In this document: positions 50,871-59,996 of the stretch, in pieces
Layout of the letters: the number at the start of each line of letters is the position of its first letter
Position numbering within the stretch: position 1 is the stretch's first letter
Assembly (NCBI RefSeq): GCF_001612635.1
Contig: NZ_BDAV01000009.1
Coordinates: 310,001 to 374,000, forward strand
Source: Nocardia africana NBRC 100379
Lineage (GTDB): Bacteria > Actinomycetota > Actinomycetes > Mycobacteriales > Mycobacteriaceae
Direction of reading: 5' to 3'
Length of the DNA stretch: 64,000 nt
Program-made: the position numbers and the translations under genes
The notes under the pieces: generated by a model
Told to the model about the DNA's origin: nothing
Databases searched by the model: none
The model's input: only the letters and a program-made list of their open reading frames with translations

Positions 50871-52089
50871 ATCGGATGGTGAAGCGGCGGAAGGGGGGCG
50901 TGAGGGGCGGGCGGTGATTCTGCATGCCGATCTGGATTCGTTCTACGCGTCGGTCGAGCAGCGGGATGCACCGGAGTTGCGGGGAAAGCCGGTGATCGTC
51001 GGGGGTGGGGTGGTGTTGGCGGCTAGTTACGAGGCGAAGGCGTACGGGGTGCGGACGCCGATGAACGCGCGGCAGGCGTTGCGGCTGTGTCCGCATGCGG
51101 TCGTGGTGCCGCCGCGGATGTCGGCCTATGCGCAGGCGAGCCGGGCTGTGTTCGAGATCTTCCGCGACACCACTCCGGAGGTGGAGGGCATCTCCATCGA
51201 CGAGGCGTTTCTCGATGTCGGTGGGCTGCACCGCATTTCGGGCGCCCCGATCGAAATCGCGGCCGGATTGCGGGCGCGAGTGCGCGCCGAGGTCGGACTG
51301 CCCATCTCGGTCGGCGTGGCGCGGAGCAAATTCCTCGCCAAGGTGGCCAGTGCGGTCTGCAAACCCGACGGCCTACTGCTGGTGCGGCCCGAGGCCGAAC
51401 TCGAATTCCTGCATCCGCTGCCGGTCGAGCGGCTCTGGGGAGTGGGTGAGGTGACCGCCCGGACCTTGCACGAACACGGCATCACCCGGATCGGGCAACT
51501 CGCCGACACCGACCCGATGGAGTTGTGCGGTCTGCTCGGTCGCGCCGCCGGACGGCATCTGCACGCGCTGGCCTGGGCGCGCGATCCGCGCCGGGTCGAC
51601 ACCGGTCGCCGGCGCCGCTCGATCGGTGCGCAACGCGCGCTGGGAAACCGGCCTCGCACCGATGCCGAGATCGAGGCGTACCTGCACGGCCTGGCGGATC
51701 GGCTCGGACACCGGTTGCGGGCGGCGCGACGGATCTGCCGAACCGTGGTGCTGCGCTTGCGCTTCGCCGATTTCGGCCGCGCGACCCGGTCGCACACCCT
51801 GCCGACCGCCACCGACGACGGTGCGACAATCCTGCAGGCCGCCCGCACCTTGCTCGCGGGCGCTCGCCCACTGATCGAGGAACGCGGCATCACCCTCATC
51901 GGGCTCGCCCTGACGAATCTGCAGAATACGGATCCACGGCAGCTGATGCTTCCGCTGGACGCGCGCCCGGACACCACGCTCGACGCGGCGCTGGATGCGG
52001 TGCGCGACCGCTTCGGTGCCGGGACGGTCACCCGGGCCGCACTGCTCGGTCGCGGTGAGGGCTTGTCGGTGCCGCTGCTTCCCGACTGA
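50863..52089 (+). CDS. dinB: DNA polymerase IV (Y-family, DinB)
   Basis: This 408-residue translesion polymerase has HADLDSFYASVEQRD (first metal Asp and steric region), SIDEAFLDV (second catalytic acidic pair), SVGVARSKFLAKVAS and the helix-hairpin-helix and little-finger domains. Near the C-terminus QLMLPLD looks like a sliding-clamp-binding motif. It copies damaged DNA with low fidelity. The SOS box on its start indicates damage induction, which not all actinobacterial dinB genes show. Confidence 0.93.
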   Translation: MFASDGEAAEGGREGRAVILHADLDSFYASVEQRDAPELRGKPVIVGGGVVLAASYEAKAYGVRTPMNARQALRLCPHAVVVPPRMSAYAQASRAVFEIFRDTTPEVEGISIDEAFLDVGGLHRISGAPIEIAAGLRARVRAEVGLPISVGVARSKFLAKVASAVCKPDGLLLVRPEAELEFLHPLPVERLWGVGEVTARTLHEHGITRIGQLADTDPMELCGLLGRAAGRHLHALAWARDPRRVDTGRRRRSIGAQRALGNRPRTDAEIEAYLHGLADRLGHRLRAARRICRTVVLRLRFADFGRATRSHTLPTATDDGATILQAARTLLAGARPLIEERGITLIGLALTNLQNTDPRQLMLPLDARPDTTLDAALDAVRDRFGAGTVTRAALLGRGEGLSVPLLPD

Positions 52090-52121
52090 TGCGCCGGGCC
52101 GCGGAAGGCGGGCCGCGGAAA

Positions 52122-52541
52122 TTACTGCGCCGGTAGCAGTCCGCGCGCCACCAGATCATCGAACAGCACCTGATCGACCGGCGGCACCGCGGCCCGGTCG
52201 GCGTAGGTGAACCAGGCTATTTCTGCGATCTCGCTGCTGGGCTCGATGGTGCCGGCATAGTCCGCGGTGTAACAGCTCATTCGTACCGAAACCTCGGTGG
52301 CGCCGGGCACTTCCGCCTCGTAGGTGCCGACGTGTGCCACCGATTCCGGAATCAGCACCACGGTGAGCTCCTCGGCGATCTCCCGGATCAGCGTCTGCCG
52401 GTCGGTCTCCTCGCCCTCGCGCTTGCCGCCGGGAATGTAGAACTCGTCCTTGCCGTCCGGGCGGGCGCACAGGATCCGGCCGTCCTCGATCAGCACCCAG
52501 GCGACGGTATCGATGAGGCGCCGCGACGATTCGATCCGCAT
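52122..52541 (-). CDS. NUDIX hydrolase
   Basis: This 139-residue protein contains the Nudix box GGKREGEETDRQTLIREIAEEL (split: GGKREGEE...REIAEEL), at about residues 38-59. It cleaves a nucleoside diphosphate linked to another moiety, such as oxidised nucleotides or NADH. It is convergent with dinB, 32 nt away, with a duplicated GGGCCGCGGAA between them. A role in nucleotide sanitation would fit beside a translesion polymerase but is only inferred. Confidence 0.85.
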   Translation of the reverse strand: MRIESSRRLIDTVAWVLIEDGRILCARPDGKDEFYIPGGKREGEETDRQTLIREIAEELTVVLIPESVAHVGTYEAEVPGATEVSVRMSCYTADYAGTIEPSSEIAEIAWFTYADRAAVPPVDQVLFDDLVARGLLPAQ

Positions 52542-52645
52542 TCGCGCAGCCTACCCGGGCGCTCGCCGACTCCCCGAGTCTCGGGTGACGCCTCCGGTGC
52601 GGCGTGATAGACAGTGCTGAACGCAGTGATCGGAAGGTGGAGGCG

Positions 52646-53605
52646 ATGCCGGACAGTACACAGCCGACACCTCCGGCGGAGTTGATCGCGCAACGCTTCC
52701 GCCGCGGCAGCACTGCCGGTGCGCATCGCGACGGAGCTCGGCTGGCCCTGGTCATCGAGGGTGGCTCGGCACGCGGGGTCTATTCGCACGGTATGGTCAC
52801 CGGTCTGGAAGAACTCGGGGTGCTGCGGTGTTTCGACGCGGTCTACGGCGCCTCGGCCGGCGCGCTGAACGGGGCATGGCTGCTGTGCGGGCGAGCGGCG
52901 CGGGCCCGGCGCGCCTGGCATTCCGACGTGGTGCGGCGGGTGATCTCCCCGGCCCGGGCCCTGCGTGGCGGTGTGGTCGTGGACACCCGCTACCTGGTGC
53001 ACACCGTGTACGAACGCGTCGTCCCGATGGATTTCGAAGCCATCCTGAGCAATTCGGTCACCTTCCACCCGATCGGCACCGATATCAGCGATGGCAGTGC
53101 CGTCGATCTGAGCCCGCACATCAGCGATGTTCCCACCCTGCAGCGTGCCCTGCGCGCCAGCACCTGCATGCCGGTTCTGGCTGGGCGCCCGGTGGCGGTG
53201 GGCGGCGGGCGCTACGTCGATGCCGGACTGTCCGAATCGGTGCCCATCACCACTGCCCGTGCCCAGGGCGCCACCCACATCGTCGTGTTGCGCACCCGGC
53301 GAGCCGATGAAAAGCCCAGCATCCCATCGGATTTCGAACGGCGCGTGGTCGCGCGGGTACTCGGCGCCTCGGGCCCGGCAGTGGCACAGAGCTGGTTCGC
53401 CCGCGCCGCGCAGTTCGCCGCCGACGAGCACCGCATGACGGCCGACCCGTCGATTCTGCAGATCCGCCCACCCCTGGGCGCGCCCACGATCGGCCGGGTC
53501 GCCCGCGATTCCGCGGTCCTGTTACGTGCCCTGGATTTGGGGCGCGCGGCAACCTTGGCCGCGCTCGGTGAGGCCCTTCGAGCCGACGGGGACATCGCGA
53601 TCTGA
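52646..53605 (+). CDS. Patatin-like phospholipase family protein
   Basis: From ATG 52646 behind GGTGGAGG this is a 319-residue patatin. The oxyanion loop is VIEGGSARGVYSHG, the nucleophile GASAG and the catalytic Asp in YVDAGLSE (DAG in place of DGG). These Ser-Asp dyad enzymes release fatty acids from membrane lipids. There is no signal peptide, so it probably acts in the cytoplasm on the inner membrane face. A longer frame from 52604 lacks a ribosome site. Confidence 0.85.
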   Translation: MPDSTQPTPPAELIAQRFRRGSTAGAHRDGARLALVIEGGSARGVYSHGMVTGLEELGVLRCFDAVYGASAGALNGAWLLCGRAARARRAWHSDVVRRVISPARALRGGVVVDTRYLVHTVYERVVPMDFEAILSNSVTFHPIGTDISDGSAVDLSPHISDVPTLQRALRASTCMPVLAGRPVAVGGGRYVDAGLSESVPITTARAQGATHIVVLRTRRADEKPSIPSDFERRVVARVLGASGPAVAQSWFARAAQFAADEHRMTADPSILQIRPPLGAPTIGRVARDSAVLLRALDLGRAATLAALGEALRADGDIAI

Positions 53606-53680
53606 ATCGCCCCGCTGCCCTGGACGGGCCTCGATAGCGGCCGATGGCCGATCGGCCATAGCGAGCAGCTCTCGGTCGGC

Positions 53681-54784
53681 TCAGCCCAGGTTCAGCTGGT
53701 CGCGGCCGGTGGCGCGGGCGAGGTGGACGGCTTCGGCTTCCAGCAGCTCCGCATCGACATGGTCGCCGTCGAACATGCTCACCGTGAGGGTGTCACCGAC
53801 GGTTTCCCACGTTCCGGCGATCCGGCCGCCGACGAGGACCAGGGGCGAGATCCAGCCGGCGGTCCGGCTGACCTCGGCGCGATGGGCCGGAGGCAGGAGG
53901 ACCGGATCCGTGGTGCCGGGGCCGAGGACGTATTGGTCGAAGGGACCGAGCAGGCGGACGCTGTCGGTGGGGTTCGTGGCGGCCAGATCGGCCGCGTCCT
54001 CGGTGCGGATCCAGGTCCGGCGGCCCTCGACGTCGACTTCGGTGAGTTCGGAGCCCAGATCGGAGAACCATTGGCGGACAGTTGTTTTGCGCAACACGCC
54101 GCGGATGAGCCAGGCGTTGAACGCCTCCGGTGTGCCCGGACCGTAGGCGCCGAGATAGGCGTGGATCAGGTGTGACGCCGCGATGTCGGTGGGTGGCAGG
54201 CCGCTCCAGCCACTCACCGCATGTGCCGGGGCGGTAAAGGTCACCGACGATCCGCGGGCGGGTCCGTGGCACAGCACTCCCTGCCAGGCCAGCGGTTTCA
54301 ACAGCGCACCCCACCCGGACCGCAACTGTTCCCCCATCGCCGCGAAGCGGCGGTCCCGCAAGAGTTCGTCCACCAGTTCGGTTCGGCTCAGCACGGCACC
54401 GCCGTCGAGCAGGTCGGCCACCGCGTCGGTCAGCGCCTTCACCTCGCCGGGATCGGCGCCGAAATTGCGTTGCCAGGCAGGCTTTTCCCATGTGCGGGCC
54501 GAGGCGATCAAGGCCAGCGCGGCGGCCGCCGTGTCGGGTGTCATCGCATGCAGCGTGCCGCGCATCGCCCACGTCTTCATCAGCTCACCGGCGCCGAGAG
54601 CGCGCACCAGCTCTCCCGGCGCTCCCCCGCGCCGCACGGCCACCGCGGTCTCCGCCGCGGACGTCACCTGCGCCTGCACTCCGGCCAGCCGCCGCGCCAC
54701 GGCGACGGCATCCCGGGCGTCACGCGCCTCGACGAAGCCCCGCCGCAATCGCCACGCGAACACTTGACCCCATGTGGCCTTCAC
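53681..54784 (-). CDS. Winged-helix protein of the AlkZ (HTH_42) family
   Basis: This 367-residue protein has the AlkZ-like tandem winged-helix pattern, including LAGVQAQVTSAAE near residue 35, where the Q-x-Q motif is catalytic in DNA crosslink glycosylases such as AlkZ. Further family marks are LMKTWAMRGTLHAMT and LLGPFDQYVLG. It may unhook bulky or crosslinked bases, for example from a secondary metabolite. GTG 54784 follows GGGAGG. No biosynthetic cluster for a DNA-damaging metabolite is adjacent. Confidence 0.8.
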   Translation of the reverse strand: MKATWGQVFAWRLRRGFVEARDARDAVAVARRLAGVQAQVTSAAETAVAVRRGGAPGELVRALGAGELMKTWAMRGTLHAMTPDTAAAALALIASARTWEKPAWQRNFGADPGEVKALTDAVADLLDGGAVLSRTELVDELLRDRRFAAMGEQLRSGWGALLKPLAWQGVLCHGPARGSSVTFTAPAHAVSGWSGLPPTDIAASHLIHAYLGAYGPGTPEAFNAWLIRGVLRKTTVRQWFSDLGSELTEVDVEGRRTWIRTEDAADLAATNPTDSVRLLGPFDQYVLGPGTTDPVLLPPAHRAEVSRTAGWISPLVLVGGRIAGTWETVGDTLTVSMFDGDHVDAELLEAEAVHLARATGRDQLNLG

Positions 54785-54880
54785 CGCACCTCCCACACCC
54801 GCCGATCCGCGCGCTCACCTTACGGCTCGGCACCGACAACTCGCACGGTCGTGACGCCTCGCACCCCGCCAGGGAAATCC

Positions 54881-54896
54881 ATGCACATGTGTGCAT
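54881..54896. promoter_or_regulatory. Palindrome in the DUF1275 gene promoter
   Basis: ATGCACA and TGTGCAT flank two central bases, a perfect 7+2+7 inverted repeat. TAGCCT at 54904-54909 lies seven bases before the GTG 54916, so the repeat would overlap the -35 region of a leaderless promoter. Confidence 0.5.
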
Positions 54897-54915
54897 GTAT
54901 TGCTAGCCTGTTGCC

Positions 54916-55626
54916 GTGACTCCGAAATCCGAAGACTCCTCCGAGCCGTTCTGGACACTGGAGGCCCGGCTGGCCTCGGCACTGCTGATCCTGGCCGGAT
55001 TCGTGGGCGCCGCCGCCTACACCCACTCCGAGGGCTACTTCGTCACCTTCATGACCGGCAATACCGAACGTGCCGTCATCGGCGGATTTCTCGGCGACTA
55101 CACCCTCGCGGCCGGCGCCCTCGCCCTGATCGTGTTCTTTCTCGCCGGTGTACTCGTGGCGTCGATCTGCCGCCGGCACTGGTGGCGCAATCATCCGCAC
55201 GGCGCGACCATGCTCGCCACCGCCGCCCTCACCGCGGCCGCCGTCCTCGACACGATCCTCTACCGGCACGATTCCGATCTCGGCCTGGTGCCGATCCTGC
55301 TCGTCTCGTTCGCGATGGGTTCGCTGAACACCTCGTTCGTCAAGAAGGGTGAGGTGTCGATCCCGGTCACCTACGTCACCGGCACCCTGGTGAAATTCGC
55401 CCAGGGCGTGGAGCGGCATATCGCCGGCGGCACCCATCGTGAGTGGCTGGATTACGCGGTGCAATGGCTGTCGTTCGCCGCCGGCGCCTTGATCGGCGGT
55501 CTGGTCTCCCTCGTCGTCGAGGGCGCCGACATGCTCTACACCGCCGTCATCGCCTCCGCCATCGTGGCCGCCTACACCTGGCGCGCCGACCTGAGCTGGG
55601 TGCAGCGCCATCCGACCTCGGAGTAA
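54916..55626 (+). CDS. DUF1275 (YoaK-like) membrane protein
   Basis: This 236-residue protein has six hydrophobic segments, with AAAYTHSEGYFVTFMTGNT near the N-terminus, the conserved TGN signature of DUF1275. YVTGTLVKFAQG in the second half repeats it. The family is widespread but functionally undefined; some members look like small transporters. It is followed by a hairpin. Confidence 0.82.
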   Translation: MTPKSEDSSEPFWTLEARLASALLILAGFVGAAAYTHSEGYFVTFMTGNTERAVIGGFLGDYTLAAGALALIVFFLAGVLVASICRRHWWRNHPHGATMLATAALTAAAVLDTILYRHDSDLGLVPILLVSFAMGSLNTSFVKKGEVSIPVTYVTGTLVKFAQGVERHIAGGTHREWLDYAVQWLSFAAGALIGGLVSLVVEGADMLYTAVIASAIVAAYTWRADLSWVQRHPTSE

Positions 55627-55633
55627 CGGGCGC

Positions 55634-55654
55634 GGTCGCGGTATCTGCGCGACC
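55634..55654 (+). terminator. Hairpin after the DUF1275 gene
   Basis: A perfect 7-bp stem (55634-55640 with 55648-55654) around a 7-nt loop, eight bases after the stop. No T-run. Confidence 0.5.
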
Positions 55655-55796
55655 GGCGGCACCGAATCATAGATGTCAGGTCGTCTCGCCGGCCGCGTTC
55701 GCGCTGTCGCCGGCCCGCCCGGACCTGGGTTGCGGTGGATGTTCGTCTCAGAGGGTTCGTTTCAGAGGGTCAGGCGTCGGAGAAATGAGGTGTCCG

Positions 55797-56249
55797 GTGA
55801 ACACTGCTGCCGATATCGACGAGATGGGGCCGATCGACTATCTCGTCATCGAATTTCCCGCCGACCGGCAACCGGACGGCTCGGCGTTGCCGCTGCTGCG
55901 CGATCTGGTGGACCGCGGCATCATCCGGGTCCTGGATCTGGCCTTCGTGCACAAGGACACCGACGGTGCACTGACCGGGATCGACATCGCCGATGTCGGG
56001 CTGACCGGGGATCTGGATGTGACCCTGTTCGCCGAGGCGGCGACCGGGCTGCTCGACGACGGTGATCTGCGCGAGGCCGGTAACGCCTTGGAGCCCGGCC
56101 ATTCCGCCGCCGTTCTCCTCTACGAGAACGCGTGGGCGGCGCCGCTGGCGGTCGCGTTGCGGCGCAACGGCGCCGAACTCGTCGCATCCGGTCGCATTCC
56201 GGTGCAAGCCATCCTCTCGACCCTCGACAAACTCGAGGCTGACACCTAA
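55797..56249 (+). CDS. DUF6325/DUF1269-like protein
   Basis: From GTG 55797 (AGG ahead; ATG 55785 also possible) this is a ~150-residue acidic protein with MGPIDYLVIEFPADR at the start, LVDRGIIRVLDLAFVHKD and LLYENAWAAPLAVALRRNGAELV. This pattern is known from actinobacterial DUF6325 proteins that often sit beside SHOCT proteins, as here. It may be a cytoplasmic partner in envelope stress, but no function has been shown. Confidence 0.75.
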   Translation: MNTAADIDEMGPIDYLVIEFPADRQPDGSALPLLRDLVDRGIIRVLDLAFVHKDTDGALTGIDIADVGLTGDLDVTLFAEAATGLLDDGDLREAGNALEPGHSAAVLLYENAWAAPLAVALRRNGAELVASGRIPVQAILSTLDKLEADT

Positions 56250-56260
56250 GGAGAAGCAGC

Positions 56261-56527
56261 ATGCCCGGACTACTTCGTGGCGTCGCCCGCACCGCGGTGG
56301 TCGCCGGAACCGCCACGGCGGTATCCAATCGCGTGTCGCGCCGCCAGGGCCAGCGCTGGGCCGCGCAGGAGGAGTACCAGTACCAGCAGCAACAGCCGCC
56401 GCCCGCACCGGCCGGCGGGGGAACCGACCGCATCGCCGCACTGAAGCAGCTGGGCGAGTTGAAAGCTCAGGGGGTGCTCACCGAGCAGGAGTTCGAATCG
56501 GAGAAGGCGCGCATTCTCGCGTCGTGA
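56261..56527 (+). CDS. SHOCT-domain small protein
   Basis: This 88-residue protein has an N-terminal Ala/Val-rich helix, a Gln/Pro-rich linker and a C-terminal SHOCT domain (IAALKQLGELKAQGVLTEQEFESEK) of about 30 residues, which mediates oligomerisation or membrane association. It is 11 nt after the DUF6325 gene and shares the leader AGGAGAAGCAGC with the next gene, so the three are likely one operon. Confidence 0.85.
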   Translation: MPGLLRGVARTAVVAGTATAVSNRVSRRQGQRWAAQEEYQYQQQQPPPAPAGGGTDRIAALKQLGELKAQGVLTEQEFESEKARILAS

Positions 56528-56564
56528 CCACCCGGGCAACCGCACGGAGATCAGGAGAAGCAGC

Positions 56565-57101
56565 ATGAAACTCGTCAAGGCGGTAGCAGTGCTGGCGACC
56601 GGTGCGGCAGCACTGATTCCGATCGCCGCGTGTTCCTCGGACAACAACAGCGGTCCGGTCGCGGTCACGACGACCACGACGCACGGCGGCGAGCACACCG
56701 ATATGCGAAGCAGTCTCGCCACCACGGCGTCGTCGGTGGTCGGCTCGGCCCTCAACTCCGCGCAGCAGGCGGTGCAGAACGCGATCAACAGCGTTCTGTC
56801 CGCGGCCCCGATCACCTTCGACAAGGGCAGCTCCGATCTCAGCCCGGCCGATGTCGCCACGATCAAAGCGGTGGCGCTCCCGCTCAAGGGCAACGACACC
56901 GCGATCAAGATCGAGACCTATGCCGTCGACTCGAACTCCGGGGCGGCCGACTCGCTCGCCGAGGCCCGGGGCAACAACGTCGCCACGGCCCTGCAGAACG
57001 AGGGGATCGACAAGGCTCGCATCACCGTTCACGCGGAAGGCAATCCGATGGAGTCGAACGTGCAGATCGATCAGGCGACGATCTCGGTCACCACGAAATA
57101 G
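56565..57101 (+). CDS. OmpA-like lipoprotein
   Basis: This 178-residue protein has a lipoprotein signal with lipobox IAAC at about residue 23. After a Thr-rich linker, the C-terminal ~90 residues resemble an OmpA/MotB-like domain: ITFDKGSSDLSPADVATI, then IKIETYAVDSNSGAADSLAEARGNNVATAL. The canonical peptidoglycan-binding Arg/Asp pattern is only partly kept. It probably sits at the outer face of the membrane near the cell wall. Confidence 0.75.
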   Translation: MKLVKAVAVLATGAAALIPIAACSSDNNSGPVAVTTTTTHGGEHTDMRSSLATTASSVVGSALNSAQQAVQNAINSVLSAAPITFDKGSSDLSPADVATIKAVALPLKGNDTAIKIETYAVDSNSGAADSLAEARGNNVATALQNEGIDKARITVHAEGNPMESNVQIDQATISVTTK

Positions 57102-57104
57102 CGG

Positions 57105-57950
57105 TCACCCTCCGGCGTCCGGCTCGCCGCCCCGCACCTCCGTGCGCGTCGGGCCGGGCACCAGCACTTTGGTGATCGTCGCCGCCCCGACCACGACGAG
57201 CGAGAGCACGAAGAGCCAGCTGATCGCGGTGAACACCGGGCCCAGCAGCCCGAACTTGACCTGCGCCGAGGCTGTGATCTTCGGCAGTACCAGGCGTCCC
57301 ACCGCCCGGACCGCCGTCAGCCCGACGGCTGTCAGCACTCCGGTCGTCCACAATGCCCGCCCACGCAGCGTGCCCAGCGTCAGCAAGTACCCGCAGAGGG
57401 TCCATACGAACATCCACACCAGGAACTCGCCACCGACGGTGAGCGGCAGCCCGACATAGCGCAGCCCGGCGAGTTCGCGCACGGCCCCGATGGTTGCGGC
57501 GGAGAACGCGACGACGAGCAGAACCACCGGCCAGCGCCATGCGTCGCGCAGGCCGATCGCCGGCACATCCCACAGCTTGCCGTAGATGCGGGCGAGGGTT
57601 TTGGCGAACGAGGCGCCACTGATCACGACCATCAGCAATCCGACCACCCCGAACGCCGCGAATGTCGGATCGCTCGCAGCGACGACGCCGAAGGCGGACC
57701 GGAACGTCGCCCGGTCCAGGCCCAGCTGATCGTCGATCGCGCGCGTCGCGAGATCCAGCTGGGAGAAGACGGAGCCGGCGATGATCACTGGCAGTACACA
57801 GGTGAAAATCTTGGCCGCCAGCGTCATCGAGCGGTCCACGATTTCGATATCGGCGAATTCGCCGACCAACTGCCGGAGCGGCCCGGACCAGGCATCCGGT
57901 GAACCCCGGCGCGCCGCGGCCGTCGTGGCGCTCAGATTCATCGACCACAT
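57105..57950 (-). CDS. YihY/BrkB-family membrane protein
   Basis: This 281-residue protein has six hydrophobic segments with GASFAKTLARIYGKLWDVP and LRDAWRWPVVLLVVAF between them, typical of YihY/BrkB proteins. Their role (once called ribonuclease BN) is unsettled; they are thought to be transporters. ATG 57950 or 57941 can serve as start. It converges with the OmpA-like gene three bases away. Confidence 0.8.
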   Translation of the reverse strand: MWSMNLSATTAAARRGSPDAWSGPLRQLVGEFADIEIVDRSMTLAAKIFTCVLPVIIAGSVFSQLDLATRAIDDQLGLDRATFRSAFGVVAASDPTFAAFGVVGLLMVVISGASFAKTLARIYGKLWDVPAIGLRDAWRWPVVLLVVAFSAATIGAVRELAGLRYVGLPLTVGGEFLVWMFVWTLCGYLLTLGTLRGRALWTTGVLTAVGLTAVRAVGRLVLPKITASAQVKFGLLGPVFTAISWLFVLSLVVVGAATITKVLVPGPTRTEVRGGEPDAGG

Positions 57951-58014
57951 AGCGTCGATTCAACTCCGCCCGGTCGGTGTGCGCGAGCGTCGAAACGCCG
58001 ATATTCGTGGCGGG

Positions 58015-58893
58015 TTATGCGCGCGGGCCGGGTCGTTTGTCCATCAACCGCAGAATGAGCGGAGTGAAGATCAGTTGCATCGCCAAGTCCATCTTGCCGC
58101 CCGGCACCACGATGCAGTTCGGGCGAGACATGAACGAATCGTGCAGCATCGACAGCAGGTACGGGAAATCGATCACCTTCGGATCGGCGAAGCGGATCAC
58201 GACGAAACTCTCGTCGGCGGTCGGAATGCTACGGGCTGTGAACGGATTCGAGGTGTCCACCGTCGGCACCCGTTGGAAATTGACATACGTGCGCGAGAAC
58301 TGCGGGCAGATGTATTTCACGTAGTCGGGCATGCGCCGCAGGATCGTATCGATCACCGCTTCGCTGGAATAGCCGCGCTCGGTCTTGTCGCGGATGACCT
58401 TCTGAATCCATTCCAGATTCACGATGGGCACCACCCCCACCAGCAGATCCGCGTAACGCGCCACATCGACGGTGCCGGTGACCGCAGCGCCGTGCAACCC
58501 CTCGTAGAACAGCAGGTCGCTGCCGGGGGCGAGTTCTTCCCACGGTGTGAAGGTGCCCGGTTCCAGTCCGTAGGGTTTGGCCTCGGTCTCGTCGTGCAGA
58601 TATTTGCGCACCAGACCGACGCCGGACTGGCCGTAATCGCGGAACAGGCTTTCCAATTCGGTGAGCAGATTGGCCTCCGGGCCGAAATGCGAGAAGTGCA
58701 GGTTCAGATCGGCTTCGGCCTCGGCCATCGCCACCTGCATTTGGCCGCGATCGTAGCGATGGAACGAGTCCCCCTCCACGATCGCGGCATTGATGCCCTC
58801 TCGCCGGAAGATCTCCTGGAAGGTCCGGGTGACGCTGGTCGTTCCGGCGCCGGAGGAACCGGTGATGGCGACCACGGGATGCTTGCGCGACAT
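58015..58893 (-). CDS. prk: Phosphoribulokinase
   Basis: This 292-residue class I-type phosphoribulokinase has the P-loop AITGSSGAGTTSV near residue 10, followed by EGDSFHRYDR (catalytic Asp and Arg) and LLFYEGLHG. It phosphorylates ribulose-5-phosphate to the Rubisco substrate ribulose-1,5-bisphosphate with ATP. It is the last gene of the Calvin operon, 26 nt after the bisphosphatase gene. Confidence 0.94.
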   Translation of the reverse strand: MSRKHPVVAITGSSGAGTTSVTRTFQEIFRREGINAAIVEGDSFHRYDRGQMQVAMAEAEADLNLHFSHFGPEANLLTELESLFRDYGQSGVGLVRKYLHDETEAKPYGLEPGTFTPWEELAPGSDLLFYEGLHGAAVTGTVDVARYADLLVGVVPIVNLEWIQKVIRDKTERGYSSEAVIDTILRRMPDYVKYICPQFSRTYVNFQRVPTVDTSNPFTARSIPTADESFVVIRFADPKVIDFPYLLSMLHDSFMSRPNCIVVPGGKMDLAMQLIFTPLILRLMDKRPGPRA

Positions 58894-58919
58894 GACATCT
58901 CGATTCGATCAGCCGGCGT

Positions 58920-59996
58920 TCAATGGCGCGCCGGTCGGAACAGGGTGCGGTTGCCGAACAACGACGCGTCGAACGGCGGCCCGGCATCGGGTTCACGGTG
59001 ATAGCGCTCGATCCGGCGCACCTCGTTGCGCGATCCGAAAACCAGCGGGATCTGTTGATGCAGATGCTCGGGAATCACCTCGAGCACCCGTTCGTGGCCG
59101 GTGGTCGCGGCACCGCCGGCCTGTTCGATCACGAAGGCGATGGGATTGGCGCCGTAGAGCAGCGACACCCGACCCGGCCGGCCGGGATCGCGGGTGTCGT
59201 ACGGATACAGATAGACCCCGCCGCGGGTGAGGATGTGAAAGGCGTCGGCGACCAGCGACGCCACCCAGCGCATATTGAAATCGCGCGACCGTGGTCCCTC
59301 CACCCCGTCGAGGCATTCGTGCACATAACGCCGCACGGGGCGCTGCCAGAACCGCTCGTTGGCGGCATTGATCGCGAATCCCGAGGTGTCTTCCGGAATG
59401 CGCATGCGGGGATGGGTGAGGACGAAGGCGCCGATCTCCCGGTCGAGAGTGAATCCGTCGACCCCGCTGCCGGTGGTGAGAACCAGCATCGTCGCCGGTC
59501 CGTACAGCGTGAATCCCGCGCACACCTGCCGTACGCCCGGCTGCAGGAAATCGGCCGCTTGCGGCGCGCGCCCGTCCTCCGGTGCGCGCAACACACTGAA
59601 TATCGTGCCGACGGGCAGATTCACATCGATATTCGAGGAGCCGTCCAGCGGATCGAAGGCCAGCATGTATTTGCCGCGCCGCACTTCCCCCGGCACCGGA
59701 TGAAATCCGTTCATCTGCTCCGACAACAGTGCCGACAACGGCCCACTCGATTCGGATTGCTCCACCATGATGTCGTTGGCGATCGCGTCCATGCGCCGGT
59801 GCAGGCTCACCGGTGGGTCCGCGCCGTCGGATGCGTCCAGCGCGCCCACGATGCGACCGCGGGTCACCTGATTGGCGATGATCTTCGCCGCGGTGGACAC
59901 CACATTGAGCAGCGCGGAGAATTCCCCCGACGAACCGGGATGGCGATGTTCCTGTTCGATCGTGTAGCGGGTGAGGGTTTTCATTCCGTCGGGCAT
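58920..59996 (-). CDS. fbp: Class I fructose-1,6-bisphosphatase
   Basis: This 358-residue sugar phosphatase has the metal site in YMLAFDPLDGSSNIDVN and the substrate-binding LYPYDTRDP. In Calvin operons it regenerates acceptor sugars by hydrolysing fructose-1,6- (and perhaps sedoheptulose-1,7-) bisphosphate. A class I enzyme is notable because many actinobacteria rely on GlpX-type class II for gluconeogenesis. It overlaps the cbbX gene end by 16 nt. Confidence 0.93.
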   Translation of the reverse strand: MPDGMKTLTRYTIEQEHRHPGSSGEFSALLNVVSTAAKIIANQVTRGRIVGALDASDGADPPVSLHRRMDAIANDIMVEQSESSGPLSALLSEQMNGFHPVPGEVRRGKYMLAFDPLDGSSNIDVNLPVGTIFSVLRAPEDGRAPQAADFLQPGVRQVCAGFTLYGPATMLVLTTGSGVDGFTLDREIGAFVLTHPRMRIPEDTSGFAINAANERFWQRPVRRYVHECLDGVEGPRSRDFNMRWVASLVADAFHILTRGGVYLYPYDTRDPGRPGRVSLLYGANPIAFVIEQAGGAATTGHERVLEVIPEHLHQQIPLVFGSRNEVRRIERYHREPDAGPPFDASLFGNRTLFRPARH

